From assembly GCF_900110075.1 (NCBI RefSeq), contig NZ_FOCJ01000001.1, positions 248,001 through 312,000 of the forward strand: a stretch of 64,000 nucleotides of DNA. The letters are read 5' to 3'. Each line of letters starts with the position of its first letter. The stretch's first letter is position 1. This DNA is from Paenibacillus sp. OV219. Lineage in GTDB: Bacteria > Bacillota > Bacilli > Paenibacillales > Paenibacillaceae. Under the pieces are notes generated by a model that was not told the DNA's origin, did no database searches, and saw only the letters and a program-made list of their open reading frames with translations. A program made the translations under genes and the position numbers. Of the stretch, positions 24,743-33,753 are shown in pieces.

Positions 24743-26527
24743 GTGAAGAAGACTCATCGCAAAACACGAAATATCGACGTCCTGCCCTATCAGCTGAAGC
24801 ACCGGTTGTTCGCCATGCTGGCGTTGTCGGTACTCATCCCTCTATCGCTAATCGGCGTCATCTCCTATTACGGGATATACAACGTGCTGCAGAACAAGGT
24901 TGAGAAAGGTGTCGTCAAAAGCTTGGAGCAGGAGCGCAAAGGGATGGAGTCGGTGCTGAGCAACCTCGACTATTCCTCACGACAGCTCGCCTTCGAGGGG
25001 AAGGTCGGTAAAGACTTGAAGTCTTACCTTGCGACAAGCGATCCGCTTGATAAGAAGATGATCGGCACGGAAATCGAGAATTATATTTCACTCATCAACT
25101 ACACGAATCCGCTGCTTGGTCTTACCGCTTATTACTTGCCCGACTCGAAGCAGTTTTTGTTTGAGAATTTGTACATCAATCCGCAGCTGGATGTGGATAC
25201 TTTTAGTAAAATCAATCAGGAAAACAGCAATTATACGATCCACGGCCCGCATCGCACGCTGTATACGAACAGCAAGAATACAGTCTTTTCGATCATGCGA
25301 GAAACCGAATCTGAGGATGCCAGCTCTGTGACAGGCCCCATCTACGTCTATATTGAGACGAATTTATCGGCGATTACGAGCTTGTTCAACGATGAGCCAT
25401 ACGGCATGCCGGTTACACATTTACTCCTAGATGCGAATGACCGCATCATCTATAACGGCAACGGTGAGAGCCAGTTCATAACGGGCTCAGACTTCGGGAA
25501 CGTGAAGGCAAAGAGCGGTAGCGACTACGTCTTTTTCGGCACGAAGAGCAGCTATGGGGTTCAGCTTGCCATTGCCATTGAGAAAGACGCCTATCACAAG
25601 GAAGTGAACGCTTGGCTGCGGAAGTTCGCTGCCGTCGGTGTTTTATCCCTAATGATTGGGCTATTAATCGGCTGGATCATATGGGGTATGATCTACCGCC
25701 CTTTGCAGCGTATTCGCATGCAATTCAAGCTGCTTGGCGAGAATCGGTTCAATGAGCCGCCGCTGTCCCTGCATATTAAAGAGTTCGATGAGCTGCTCAT
25801 GCATTTCTACGAGATGCGTCAGCGCATTCGCATGCTCATGCATGAGATCGAGCTGAAGGAAGCTCGCAAGCGGCATCTTGAAGTCGAGAAGCTGATGTAT
25901 CAGATGAATCCGCATTTTATCCATAACACGCTCAACACGGCGCAGTGGCTTGCCAAGATTAACGGGCAGGACGAAATCGTGAGGCTGCTGATGATCTTCG
26001 CCCGGGTACTCAATTACAACATGGGCAAGGAAGGCAAGATTGTTACAGTCGGTGACGAGATCCAGACGGTGAAGGATTACATGGAGCTGCAGCAAATTCG
26101 CTATAATCATCAGTTCCATGTCGACATTGAGGTGGATAAGCAGGCTGAGGGCATACAGATGCCGAGATTCCTGCTGCAGCCACTCGTTGAGAATGCGCTA
26201 TACCATGGATTTAAGCAAAAGGACGGGAAGATCGAGGTACGGGTGACGCTTGAGCGTGATAATCACATCAGCATAACGGTCAAAGACAACGGTGAAGGCA
26301 TGTCGCAGGAGGTTGTTCAGACGCTGTTGGTAACAGACAATGCCGAGCGGCGTAAGGTCGGGCTTGGCATCGGCCTTAACTTCGTGAACAATATTGTGAA
26401 AATGTATTATGGGGAGCAATACGGACTGAAGGCGGAGAGCGAGATCGGCGTAGGCACGGTCATGATTCTGCGGCTTCCGACAGTCATTAAGGAGGTATGG
26501 GATGATCAGGACGTTGATCGTGGATGA
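24743..26527 (+). CDS. YesM-type sensor histidine kinase
   Basis: About 594 residues. TM1 is at about 23-44 (FAMLALSVLIPLSLIGVISYYG), an extracellular sensor of about 250 residues follows, TM2 is at about 299-320, then HAMP, a His_kinase domain with His391 in YQMNPHFIHNTLNTAQWL, and an HATPase domain with LQPLVENALYHGFKQK and GLGIGLNFVNNIV. I place the start at GTG 24743 (GAAAGG upstream), 20 residues before TM1. An in-frame ATG at 24638 would make the terminator hairpin part of the coding region and give an odd second hydrophobic segment. It overlaps the response regulator gene by 26 bp. The pair presumably senses an oligosaccharide imported by the ABC system behind it. Confidence 0.9.
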   Translation: MKKTHRKTRNIDVLPYQLKHRLFAMLALSVLIPLSLIGVISYYGIYNVLQNKVEKGVVKSLEQERKGMESVLSNLDYSSRQLAFEGKVGKDLKSYLATSDPLDKKMIGTEIENYISLINYTNPLLGLTAYYLPDSKQFLFENLYINPQLDVDTFSKINQENSNYTIHGPHRTLYTNSKNTVFSIMRETESEDASSVTGPIYVYIETNLSAITSLFNDEPYGMPVTHLLLDANDRIIYNGNGESQFITGSDFGNVKAKSGSDYVFFGTKSSYGVQLAIAIEKDAYHKEVNAWLRKFAAVGVLSLMIGLLIGWIIWGMIYRPLQRIRMQFKLLGENRFNEPPLSLHIKEFDELLMHFYEMRQRIRMLMHEIELKEARKRHLEVEKLMYQMNPHFIHNTLNTAQWLAKINGQDEIVRLLMIFARVLNYNMGKEGKIVTVGDEIQTVKDYMELQQIRYNHQFHVDIEVDKQAEGIQMPRFLLQPLVENALYHGFKQKDGKIEVRVTLERDNHISITVKDNGEGMSQEVVQTLLVTDNAERRKVGLGIGLNFVNNIVKMYYGEQYGLKAESEIGVGTVMILRLPTVIKEVWDDQDVDRG

Positions 26528-27917
26528 TGAGCACTTGGTGCGTAAAGGATTAATCTATACCGTCCCGTGGAAGGAGTGTGGCTTCGAAATCGTAGCCGAG
26601 GCGGACAATGGCGAGAGTGCGCTTGAGATAATGGAGCAAATGCCGATTGACCTGCTAATGACGGATCTCACGATGCCGGTCATGAATGGATTCGATCTGA
26701 TGAAGACGGTGAAGGAGCGGTTTCCATCGATTCGGATGGTCGTGCTGACCTGCCATCAAGATTTTCATTTCTTGCAGGACGCCGTGAGGCTTGGTGCAAT
26801 CGATTACGTCGTGAAGACCGACATTGCAGACAATGTGCTGGAGGAGATGCTGCACCGGATTCAAGGGCGAATTGAATCGGAGAGTGAGCAGCGCGTCGGA
26901 CAGGCTGTGGCGGATGAGGAAGCGGAGAAGGCGGCGCATCGCCAGGCGCTCGTTATTATGCGTCCGATGCGAAGTACGCAGCAGGTTCATCAGGCGCTGC
27001 TTGAAGGCGCGGTACAAGTGCAGGAATCGGTGTGGCTGCTCGCAAACAAGACGAGTGCGGAAGTGGATGAGCTTCTTACGCGAGTGAGAGAAGTCGGTCA
27101 AGTAGACGTTCTTTGCTTCATACGCGTGACGGACTGGAGTGAGAAGACGAGAGCCTCCGAGTGGGTGCCGGCGCTTAGGGACTGGTATTTCTATACGCTG
27201 CATATGGGCAGCGGAGAAGACTGGAACGTTCAGCAAGGTGAACTCCTTGCTGCGGCAGCCGCTCGCCTTGTGGGAGCAGCGGATATTCCTGTAGATTTCC
27301 GGAGCAGCTGGCTTAAGCTGCGCTGGCTGTTCGATAAGAAAGAGTTCGATGAACTTATGCAGCGCATACGCGAGATGGAGCTGCCGAGCGAGAAAGTATT
27401 AGCGATGTTTGAGGGAATGGCGGCGGCATGGGAGCTGCTGTCCGTGACGAATCAACTGTGGACAGACTGGCGCGAAGCGACGGCAGGCTTCGCCACGTTA
27501 GCGCAGTGGCAGAATTGGTTCGAGCATTGCTGCATTCGGATGGCGCAGTATGCACGCAGCCGTGGCTGCTCGAACGATGTGTTTATCGCAATCATTCGCG
27601 CGCTTGAGATGCTTCATGCCGATTCCGGCGAGAGCGCGAACCGGACCGAGCTGTCTGCGAAGGTGAACCTGAGCCAAAGCTACTTCAGCACCGTGTTCAA
27701 GGAGATTGTCGGCAAGTCGTTCCATGAAGCGCTCAAAGAAGCGCGGCTGGAGAAAGCGAAGCAGATGCTGACGCAATATGCGGACATGCCGATCTATTGG
27801 ATCGCGGAGAAGACAGGCTTCCAAGACGAGAAGTATTTCAGCAAAATCTTCCGTGTGCAGACGGGCATGGTGCCGTCGGAGTATCGAGAGAAGCAGCTGC
27901 AATCAGGTCTGCGTTAG
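26502..27917 (+). CDS. YesN-type response regulator (receiver + AraC)
   Basis: A 471-residue regulator. The receiver domain (1-120) has LIVDDEHLVRKG, phosphoacceptor Asp55 in LLMTDLTMPVMNGFDLM, and a conserved Lys in YVVKTDI. The middle is a variable helical region. The C-terminal 100 residues carry two AraC helix-turn-helix motifs (AKVNLSQSYFSTVFKEIVGKSFHEALKEARLEKAKQML and IYWIAEKTGFQDEKYFSKIFRVQTGMVPSEYR). It is phosphorylated by the overlapping upstream kinase and very probably activates the solute-binding protein gene 250 bp downstream. Confidence 0.92.
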   Translation: MIRTLIVDDEHLVRKGLIYTVPWKECGFEIVAEADNGESALEIMEQMPIDLLMTDLTMPVMNGFDLMKTVKERFPSIRMVVLTCHQDFHFLQDAVRLGAIDYVVKTDIADNVLEEMLHRIQGRIESESEQRVGQAVADEEAEKAAHRQALVIMRPMRSTQQVHQALLEGAVQVQESVWLLANKTSAEVDELLTRVREVGQVDVLCFIRVTDWSEKTRASEWVPALRDWYFYTLHMGSGEDWNVQQGELLAAAAARLVGAADIPVDFRSSWLKLRWLFDKKEFDELMQRIREMELPSEKVLAMFEGMAAAWELLSVTNQLWTDWREATAGFATLAQWQNWFEHCCIRMAQYARSRGCSNDVFIAIIRALEMLHADSGESANRTELSAKVNLSQSYFSTVFKEIVGKSFHEALKEARLEKAKQMLTQYADMPIYWIAEKTGFQDEKYFSKIFRVQTGMVPSEYREKQLQSGLR

Positions 27918-28045
27918 ATCGGTCGGAGGAACAAGCCGCGAACGCGCGTGCATCCCTTGTTCATGCAGCACATTTTTGAAACGATTTTCAACAAAGGGTA
28001 CGAAAAAGATTAGCCGCAGGGTAGAAAAATGTCGGATGCCGTTCA

Positions 28046-28059
28046 AGATAGCGTTTTCA
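28046..28059. promoter_or_regulatory. cre-like site (CcpA) upstream of the importer operon
   Basis: The minus strand reads TGAAAACGCTATCT, which differs from the cre consensus TGWAANCGNTNWCA only at the last base. It lies 112-125 bp upstream of the lipoprotein start. The TGAAAACGCT core recurs at 54987 and 58466 next to the second kinase/importer locus. Catabolite control is inferred. Confidence 0.5.
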
Positions 28060-28170
28060 TACGAACATTCTTCTCCCGCCCAGCGGTTAGGATTCTCTCA
28101 CGATCATTCAATCGGCGGAGGTATGATGTACATGTACCAAATAGACAAAGAGCCGAAAGAAGGGGTAGCA

Positions 28171-29898
28171 ATGAAAAAGACAGCATTGATCTCGGCAGTT
28201 GCACTAATGCTTGTTGTATCCGCTTGCTCGAAAACAGATAACACAAACAATGGCGCAACTACGGGGACAAATAATGGAGCGACTCAGAACCAGACTGAAA
28301 CTGATGCTGCAGCACCAGCTGAGAAGCCAGATCCGTTTGGCCCTTACGCTGAAACCGTTGATTTCACAACAATTGTGAACAACAACCCGGAAGCAGCGAA
28401 GAAGTTCCCTGAAGGCGAGTCCTACGAGAACAATAAATACAAATCCTACCTGGAGAAGGCGCTGAACATTAAGTCCACGCCGCTGTGGGAAGCAAACGGC
28501 CCGGCATATTCCAATAAATTTAACCTGATGATCGCATCCAATGATATTCCTGATATTTTCGTTGTGGAGAACATCGACAAGACACCAGCGAAGACATTGC
28601 TCAAGCGTCTGTATGATGCGGGCATGATTGAAGATATGACAACGGCTTATGATCAATACGCAAGTGACGCAGTAAAAGAAGTTAACCAGTCCGTGAACAA
28701 CAAGGCGCTTGATAACGCTTCGTTCGACGGTAAGCTGTACGGCCTGCCAAGCGTGAACGACATGAACAACGTAAACATGGTTTGGGTTCGCCAAGATTGG
28801 CTGGACAAGCTGAAGCTGAAGGCTCCGACAACGACAGACGAGCTGATGGTAGTGGCAAAAGCATTCAAAGAGCAAGATCCGAACGGCAACGGCAAGAAAG
28901 ACGAAATCGGTCTTGCAGCGCAAGGCGCGCAGCTGTTCAACGGCGAGCCGTTCACTTTCACAGGTCTTATGTGGGCTGAGAATGCATTCCCGAACATGTG
29001 GGTGAAGGACGATTCCGGCAAGCTGGTTTACGGTTCAACACAGCCTGCTGTGAAGACGGCGCTCGGCAAGCTGGCGCAAATGTACAAAGACGGTTCGCTT
29101 GACAGCGAGTTCGCGCTTCGTGACGGCAACAAAACAGCAGAATATCTTGCTAGCGACCGTGCCGGTCTGATGATGGGCATGTGGTGGAACCCGTTCTGGC
29201 CAATTAGCGGTGGCATCGACAACAATCCGAAGGCAGAATGGAAAGCTTACCCGATCATGACAGGCGATCACGTTAACGTTGGTAACGATTTCTACTCCAA
29301 CTCCTTCATCGTCGTGAAGAAAGGCTTCGAGCATCCAGAACTCGCCGTGAAAATCATGAACATCATGAAGGCGAACTCCTCGAAGAAGATTCCTGAGCTG
29401 CTCGAGCTTGAAACAACTGGTATCTACAAAGCAAGCGATTCGACTCGCACCCAATGGGGTCTCAACAGCCAAGTCGTGCCGGTATTCCCGGATACAACAG
29501 CGCGTACCGTTAAGAAGTTCGACGATATCTTCGCTGGCACAGCGAAAGAAGATATTCTCGACATAGCGGAGAAGCCGATCTTCGATCAAGTGAAATCGGA
29601 GAAAGACAATCCGAAGAAAGATCTGAACAACTACAAGACTTACCTAGCTTGGATGGAAGGTAATGGCGTTGTATCCCGCAACAAGCTGAACAACGTGTTC
29701 AACGAGTTCACAGGCACAACACCGACAATGGAACAAAGCAACACAACGCTTAGCGACTTGCAAACGAAGACCTTCCTCGAGATCATTATGGGCAAGAAGC
29801 CTATCTCTGAGTTCGACAGCTTCGTAGCGAGCTGGAACAAAATGGGCGGTGAGCAAATTACGAAAGAAGTTAACGACGCTGCTTCGGCACAGCAATAA
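28171..29898 (+). CDS. Extracellular sugar-binding lipoprotein (ABC importer)
   Basis: A 575-residue lipoprotein. The signal peptide KKTALISAVALMLVVSAC ends in a lipobox (VSAC, Cys near residue 19), followed by a Thr/Asn/Gly-rich linker and a two-lobe solute-binding domain (family 1 type). LNIKSTPLWEANGPAYSNKFNLMIASNDIPD and FKEQDPNGNGKKDEIG are typical of large LplA/YtcQ-type binding proteins of Paenibacillus. It captures an oligosaccharide outside the membrane and delivers it to the two permeases downstream. The start is the ATG at 28171 behind AAGGGG; longer upstream frames are not needed. No ATPase gene is present; such importers usually share an MsmX-type ATPase encoded elsewhere. Confidence 0.9.
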   Translation: MKKTALISAVALMLVVSACSKTDNTNNGATTGTNNGATQNQTETDAAAPAEKPDPFGPYAETVDFTTIVNNNPEAAKKFPEGESYENNKYKSYLEKALNIKSTPLWEANGPAYSNKFNLMIASNDIPDIFVVENIDKTPAKTLLKRLYDAGMIEDMTTAYDQYASDAVKEVNQSVNNKALDNASFDGKLYGLPSVNDMNNVNMVWVRQDWLDKLKLKAPTTTDELMVVAKAFKEQDPNGNGKKDEIGLAAQGAQLFNGEPFTFTGLMWAENAFPNMWVKDDSGKLVYGSTQPAVKTALGKLAQMYKDGSLDSEFALRDGNKTAEYLASDRAGLMMGMWWNPFWPISGGIDNNPKAEWKAYPIMTGDHVNVGNDFYSNSFIVVKKGFEHPELAVKIMNIMKANSSKKIPELLELETTGIYKASDSTRTQWGLNSQVVPVFPDTTARTVKKFDDIFAGTAKEDILDIAEKPIFDQVKSEKDNPKKDLNNYKTYLAWMEGNGVVSRNKLNNVFNEFTGTTPTMEQSNTTLSDLQTKTFLEIIMGKKPISEFDSFVASWNKMGGEQITKEVNDAASAQQ

Positions 29899-29926
29899 AA
29901 CCGTTTAACAACTGCGGGTCGTTGGA

Positions 29927-29951
29927 GGCGTTAACACTAGTGGTTAACGCC
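29927..29951 (+). promoter_or_regulatory. Intercistronic hairpin
   Basis: GGCGTTAAC pairs perfectly with GTTAACGCC around a seven-base loop, 29 bp after the lipoprotein stop and before the first permease. No T-run follows. It may stabilise the lipoprotein mRNA or reduce readthrough, giving more binding protein than permease. Confidence 0.55.
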
Positions 29952-29989
29952 TTCCGCACACCCGGGTACGGGTAGGAGGAGATAAAGAG

Positions 29990-30898
29990 ATGGCAAAGCT
30001 TTTGCAGAAGGAATCGACGCATTTTCATTTGATGCTGTTGCCCGCTCTCGTATTGGTAATGATTTTTCAAATCTATCCGATGACGGGTATTGTGCTTGCT
30101 TTTAAAGATTTTGTACCGACGAAGGGCATCGGTGGCGTATGGCATATGCCTTGGGCAGGTTTTAAGTATTTCCGCTTTGTGCTGGATAACCCTGAGAGTA
30201 AAACGATTTTGCGGAACACGCTTCTGATTTCGTTCGGAAAGATCATTACGATGATTATTTTCCCGGTTGTATTCGCGCTCATGCTGAATGAAATTCGGCT
30301 GCGCTGGTTCAAACGTACGGTGCAGACCGTCGTCTATTTGCCCCATTTTCTATCGTGGGTCGTCGTTGCAGGTATTTTGAAGGATGTACTCTCGCTGGAG
30401 GGTCCAGTGAACTGGGTGCTGCATCACTGGTTCGGACTTGAGCCGCAGATGTTCCTTGGCAGCAACGATTGGTTCCGCTCGATTATCATTTCGACGAACG
30501 TGTGGAAGGAATTCGGTTTCTCCACCATTATTTATTTGGCAGCTTTGACGAATATCAACCCTTCGCTGTATGAAGCGGCTGAAATCGATGGGGCAGGACG
30601 TTTCCAAAAACTTATGCATATTACATTGCCGGGTATTGCGATGACGATTGCGCTGCTTGCGACGCTGAGCCTCAATGGCGTATTGAACGCAGGCTTCGAT
30701 CAGATTTTCAACCTATACAACGTACTCGTGTACGATACCGGCGATATTATTGATACTTACGTTTACCGTTCCGGTCTGATGTCAGCTCAATATTCAATGG
30801 CAACAGCAATCGGTTTGCTAAACTCCGTCGTAAGCTTCATCTTGGTCGTGTTCACATACTTTATGGCTTACAGGTTTGCAAATTATCGGATTTTCTAG
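29990..30898 (+). CDS. ABC sugar permease, LplB type
   Basis: A 302-residue inner-membrane permease with six predicted helices. It opens FHLMLLPALVLVMIFQIYPMTGIVLAFKDF, carries RTVQTVVYLPHFLSWVVVAGIL, typical of LplB, and has the EAA loop in YEAAEIDGAGRFQKLMHITLPGI, which docks on the ATPase. GGAGGAG precedes the ATG at 29990. It pairs with the next permease to form the channel for the lipoprotein-bound sugar. Confidence 0.92.
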   Translation: MAKLLQKESTHFHLMLLPALVLVMIFQIYPMTGIVLAFKDFVPTKGIGGVWHMPWAGFKYFRFVLDNPESKTILRNTLLISFGKIITMIIFPVVFALMLNEIRLRWFKRTVQTVVYLPHFLSWVVVAGILKDVLSLEGPVNWVLHHWFGLEPQMFLGSNDWFRSIIISTNVWKEFGFSTIIYLAALTNINPSLYEAAEIDGAGRFQKLMHITLPGIAMTIALLATLSLNGVLNAGFDQIFNLYNVLVYDTGDIIDTYVYRSGLMSAQYSMATAIGLLNSVVSFILVVFTYFMAYRFANYRIF

Positions 30899-30922
30899 TG
30901 CTTGAATAATGAGGTGATAGCT

Positions 30923-31807
30923 ATGGTTCAAAATAAATCGTTAGGCTCGCGTTCCTTCGACGTGGTGCTGTTCATCATTCTTGTTCTTATTTCGCTGCTC
31001 TCGGTCGCGCCGATCATTCATACGCTTGCACTATCACTGAGTAAGGCGTCGCTGGCTATGGCGGGTCAAGTCTTCCTCTGGCCGAAAGGGCTCACTTGGG
31101 GCTCTTATGAGAAAGTGTTCGCGGACAAGCAGTTCTTCCTATCGTTCTGGGTGACGATCAAGCGGACATTCATCTATACGCTGTTCAGTGTAATCGCAAC
31201 TGTCATGATGGCGTACCCGTTGTCGCGCGAGACGAAGCAGTTCAAATCACGTAACGTGTATATGTGGATTTTCGTATTCGTCATGATGTTTAATGGTGGA
31301 CTAGTTCCAACCTACTTGACAATCAAATCACTAGGGCTTATGAATAATTTCTGGGTGCTTATTCTTCCAGGTCTAATCAATGTGTATAATGCGATACTCG
31401 TTATGAACTTCTTCCGTAACCTGCCGAGAGAACTCGATGAGTCGGCGGGCATGGATGGAGCGGGCGCTTGGCGGAAGCTGATTCAAATTTATTTGCCCCT
31501 ATCGCTGCCAGTACTGGCGACGATTACGCTGTTCAACATTGTCGGCACATGGAATGAGTACTTCAGTGCGATGATTTACGTCACGAAGAGCGATTTGATT
31601 CCACTGCAGACGTATTTGCAGCAGGTCGTCGTGACGATTGACCCGACCAAGATAACGACTGATAATGTAAGCCAGCTTACGAGCGTATCTGATCAGACGC
31701 TAAGCTCTGCGAAGATTGCTGTGACGATGCTGCCGATTCTGATTATCTATCCGCTGCTGCAGCGCTATTTTATTACGGGGATTACACTTGGCTCGGTGAA
31801 GGAGTAA
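30923..31807 (+). CDS. ABC sugar permease, YtcP/UgpE type
   Basis: About 294 residues with six helices. RSFDVVLFIILVLISLLSVAPIIHTLALSLS opens it, VFVMMFNGGLVPTYLTIKSLGLMNN is a family hallmark, and the EAA loop reads DESAGMDGAGAWRKLIQIYLPLSLP. It ends GITLGSVKE, the usual YtcP-type tail. The start is the ATG at 30923, set by GAGGTGAT; an in-frame ATG further upstream is not supported. It partners the LplB-type permease 24 bp upstream. Confidence 0.92.
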   Translation: MVQNKSLGSRSFDVVLFIILVLISLLSVAPIIHTLALSLSKASLAMAGQVFLWPKGLTWGSYEKVFADKQFFLSFWVTIKRTFIYTLFSVIATVMMAYPLSRETKQFKSRNVYMWIFVFVMMFNGGLVPTYLTIKSLGLMNNFWVLILPGLINVYNAILVMNFFRNLPRELDESAGMDGAGAWRKLIQIYLPLSLPVLATITLFNIVGTWNEYFSAMIYVTKSDLIPLQTYLQQVVVTIDPTKITTDNVSQLTSVSDQTLSSAKIAVTMLPILIIYPLLQRYFITGITLGSVKE

Positions 31808-31853
31808 AGTTATACTAGTACAAGGTATAACAAACGATGGGGGAGCGTTCGAA

Positions 31854-32606
31854 ATGGCTGTTATTCATATGACTTTCTTTTCAAGCGTACTTGGCATGAC
31901 GTCGCCGCTGACGGTTATTATGCCGCAAGATGTGCAGCCGGGCGAGAAGCTGCCGGTGCTCTACATGCTGCACGGATTGAGCGACGATGATACAACTTGG
32001 CTTCGCCAGACGACGATCGAGTATCAGCTGGCAAACCGTAGGATGGCTGTTGTGATGCCGAACGTGCACCGCAGCTTCTATTCCGACATGGCGTATGGCC
32101 GTAAGTATTGGACGTATGTAAGCGAAGAGCTTCCGAAAATCGTGAAGTCCATGTTCCCGATCTCGGATCGGCGCGAAGACACGTTCGTGGCGGGCTTGTC
32201 GATGGGCGGCTATGGCGCCTTCAAATTGGCGCTTGCACATCCTGACCGTTATGCGGCAGCGGCAAGCTTCTCCGGTGCACTCGATATCCGCGCATTGCCT
32301 CATTTGTTTGAAGGCAATGAGTTTACGGAGATTTTCGGTGACATGGAGGGGACGAAGGAGCACAAGGACGATCTGTTCCATATTGCTGAACGTGCGGTAC
32401 AGTCGGGGGCGAAGCTGCCAGCGCTGTATCAGTGCTGCGGGACGGCGGATTTCCTGTACGAGGACAACATTCGCTTCTTGAACTATACGAAGGAGCTCGG
32501 CGTTGAGCTGACGTACGAGGAAGAGCCAGACCACCAGCATGAGTGGGGCTACTGGAACATGAAGCTGCCGCGTGTGCTGGACTGGATCGCGGAAGTGACC
32601 AAGTAA
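31854..32606 (+). CDS. Alpha/beta-hydrolase esterase (esterase D/tributyrin esterase-like)
   Basis: A 250-residue cytoplasmic hydrolase. LPVLYMLHGLSDDDTTWLR holds the oxyanion-hole HG, the nucleophile elbow is GLSMGGYGAF with Ser116, and His229 in PDHQHEWGYW is the probable catalytic His. The family includes feruloyl, acetyl-xylan and S-formylglutathione esterases. It is the last gene of the importer operon (46 bp after the permease), so deacylation of imported acetylated or feruloylated oligosaccharides is a reasonable guess. GGGGGAGCG precedes the ATG. Confidence 0.87.
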   Translation: MAVIHMTFFSSVLGMTSPLTVIMPQDVQPGEKLPVLYMLHGLSDDDTTWLRQTTIEYQLANRRMAVVMPNVHRSFYSDMAYGRKYWTYVSEELPKIVKSMFPISDRREDTFVAGLSMGGYGAFKLALAHPDRYAAAASFSGALDIRALPHLFEGNEFTEIFGDMEGTKEHKDDLFHIAERAVQSGAKLPALYQCCGTADFLYEDNIRFLNYTKELGVELTYEEEPDHQHEWGYWNMKLPRVLDWIAEVTK

Positions 32607-32754
32607 AGGTGGGCTGTGGTGGTGGGGAGGCCTAGGGCAGAACTAGGGGATAGCCGGAAGCGGGTAGAACCGGGGCTGAACAGAAGCAGAACCGGGTAGA
32701 ACCAACCCACAACCAAATCACAACCGGAGCACCAACGTGGTACAACCGATGAGG

Positions 32755-32784
32755 AACCGAAGCAGGTGATGCTTCGGTTTTTTG
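32755..32784 (+). terminator. Intrinsic terminator of the importer operon
   Basis: AACCGAAGCA (32755-32764) pairs with TGCTTCGGTT (32770-32779) around GGTGA, followed by a six-T run. It lies 150 bp after the esterase stop; the intervening bases are purine-rich GGGTAGAACC-type repeats with no gene. Confidence 0.9.
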
Positions 32785-32856
32785 TTGTGCTGTGGGTAGG
32801 TGCCGGAGGTGGCACCGAAGTAAGCAGATGATTGCTCACTCTAAAGGGCATGGAGA

Positions 32857-33172
32857 AGCTGAGAGATCATATATGTGCTCTCAGCGCGAAAATCGGCCGA
32901 TTGAGACTCTGAGAGTGCAGAATTAGCACTCTCAGATAAGGAAACAGCCGAAACCGGATGCTTGGAGAAGCTGAGAGATCATATACGTGCTCTCAGCGCG
33001 AAAATCGGCCGATTGAGACTCTGAGAGTACAGAATTAGCACTCTCAGATAAGAAAACAGCCGAAATCGGCAGCATGGCGGAGCTGAGAGATCATTTACGT
33101 GCTCTCAGCGCGAAAATCAGCCGATTGAAGCTCTGAGAGTGCAGAATTAGCACTCTCGGATTTTCACTTGGC
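32857..33172. repeat. Three tandem 112-bp palindromic repeat units
   Basis: CTGAGAGATCAT starts at 32859, 32971 and 33083, a constant 112-bp spacing. Each unit holds two hairpins: CTGAGAG-N11/12-CTCTCAG, then a spacer with CGCGAAAATCGGCCGATTGA, then CTGAGAGT(G/A)C-N7-GCACTCTCAG, and a second spacer rich in A with GCCGAAA. The halves are related to each other, so the basic unit is about 50-62 bp. The last unit decays after 33172. No coding frame is credible. It lies in the 1.1-kb gene-free stretch between the importer operon and the GH36 gene. Confidence 0.9.
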
Positions 33173-33237
33173 GTTGAGAGTTGGAATCTCCGGCACTCAG
33201 CATTCAACAATGTTACTCTAACTTCGCACCGACACTA

Positions 33238-33680
33238 AAGCTAGTCTGGTGGACTACATGAGTGTGAAAGCAGCGGAAATGAGGTAGGAAGCTAGTCTGA
33301 TGGACTACATGTGTGTGAAAGTGGCGGGTACGGTGTCCAGTAGCTGATCTGCTGGACTACATGAGTGTGACAGTAGCGGAAATGAAGTAGGTAGCTAGTC
33401 TGATGGACTACATGTGTGTGAAAGTGGCGGGTATGGGGTCAAGTAGCTGATCTGCTGGACTACATGAGTGTGAAAGTAGCGGAAATGAGGTAGGAAGCTA
33501 GTCTGATGGACTACATGTGTGTGAAAGTGGCGGATATGGGGTCAAGTAGCTGATCTGCTGGACTACATAAGTGTGAAAGTAGCGGAAATGAGGTAGGAAG
33601 CTAGTCTGATGGACTACATGTGTGTGAAATAGGCGGGTATGAGGTCAAGTAGCTGGTCTGCTGGACCACATCGATAAGTA
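33238..33680. repeat. Nine-unit 51/52-bp alternating repeat array
   Basis: Units start (CTAGTCTG or CTGATCTG) at 33241, 33292, 33344, 33395, 33447, 33498, 33550, 33601 and 33653, alternating 51 and 52 bp. Odd and even units differ consistently (for example GCGGAAATGAGGTAG against GGCGGGTATGGGGTCAAGTAG), so the higher-order period is 103 bp. Each A-type unit carries TAGTC-N5-GACTA followed by CATG, and the last unit is degenerate. No gene is credible here. The design resembles the 51-bp array at 51.9 kb, although the sequence differs. Confidence 0.9.
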
Positions 33681-33693
33681 GCAGACTGCCACA

Positions 33694-33737
33694 ACACAAA
33701 AAATCCCCACCATCACACTTAACGTGTGTAGTGGGGA
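33694..33737 (-). terminator. Terminator of the GH36 gene
   Basis: On the minus strand CCCCACTACACAC (33736-33724) pairs with GTGTGATGGTGGGG (33718-33705) around GTTAA, followed by a T-run (33704-33695). Confidence 0.85.
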
Positions 33738-33753
33738 CGTTCCAAGCATCCAG

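Noticed and set aside
32857-33680. CRISPR array
   Set aside because: Unit and spacer lengths look superficially suitable, but the whole unit is repeated, spacers are not unique, and no cas gene is present.
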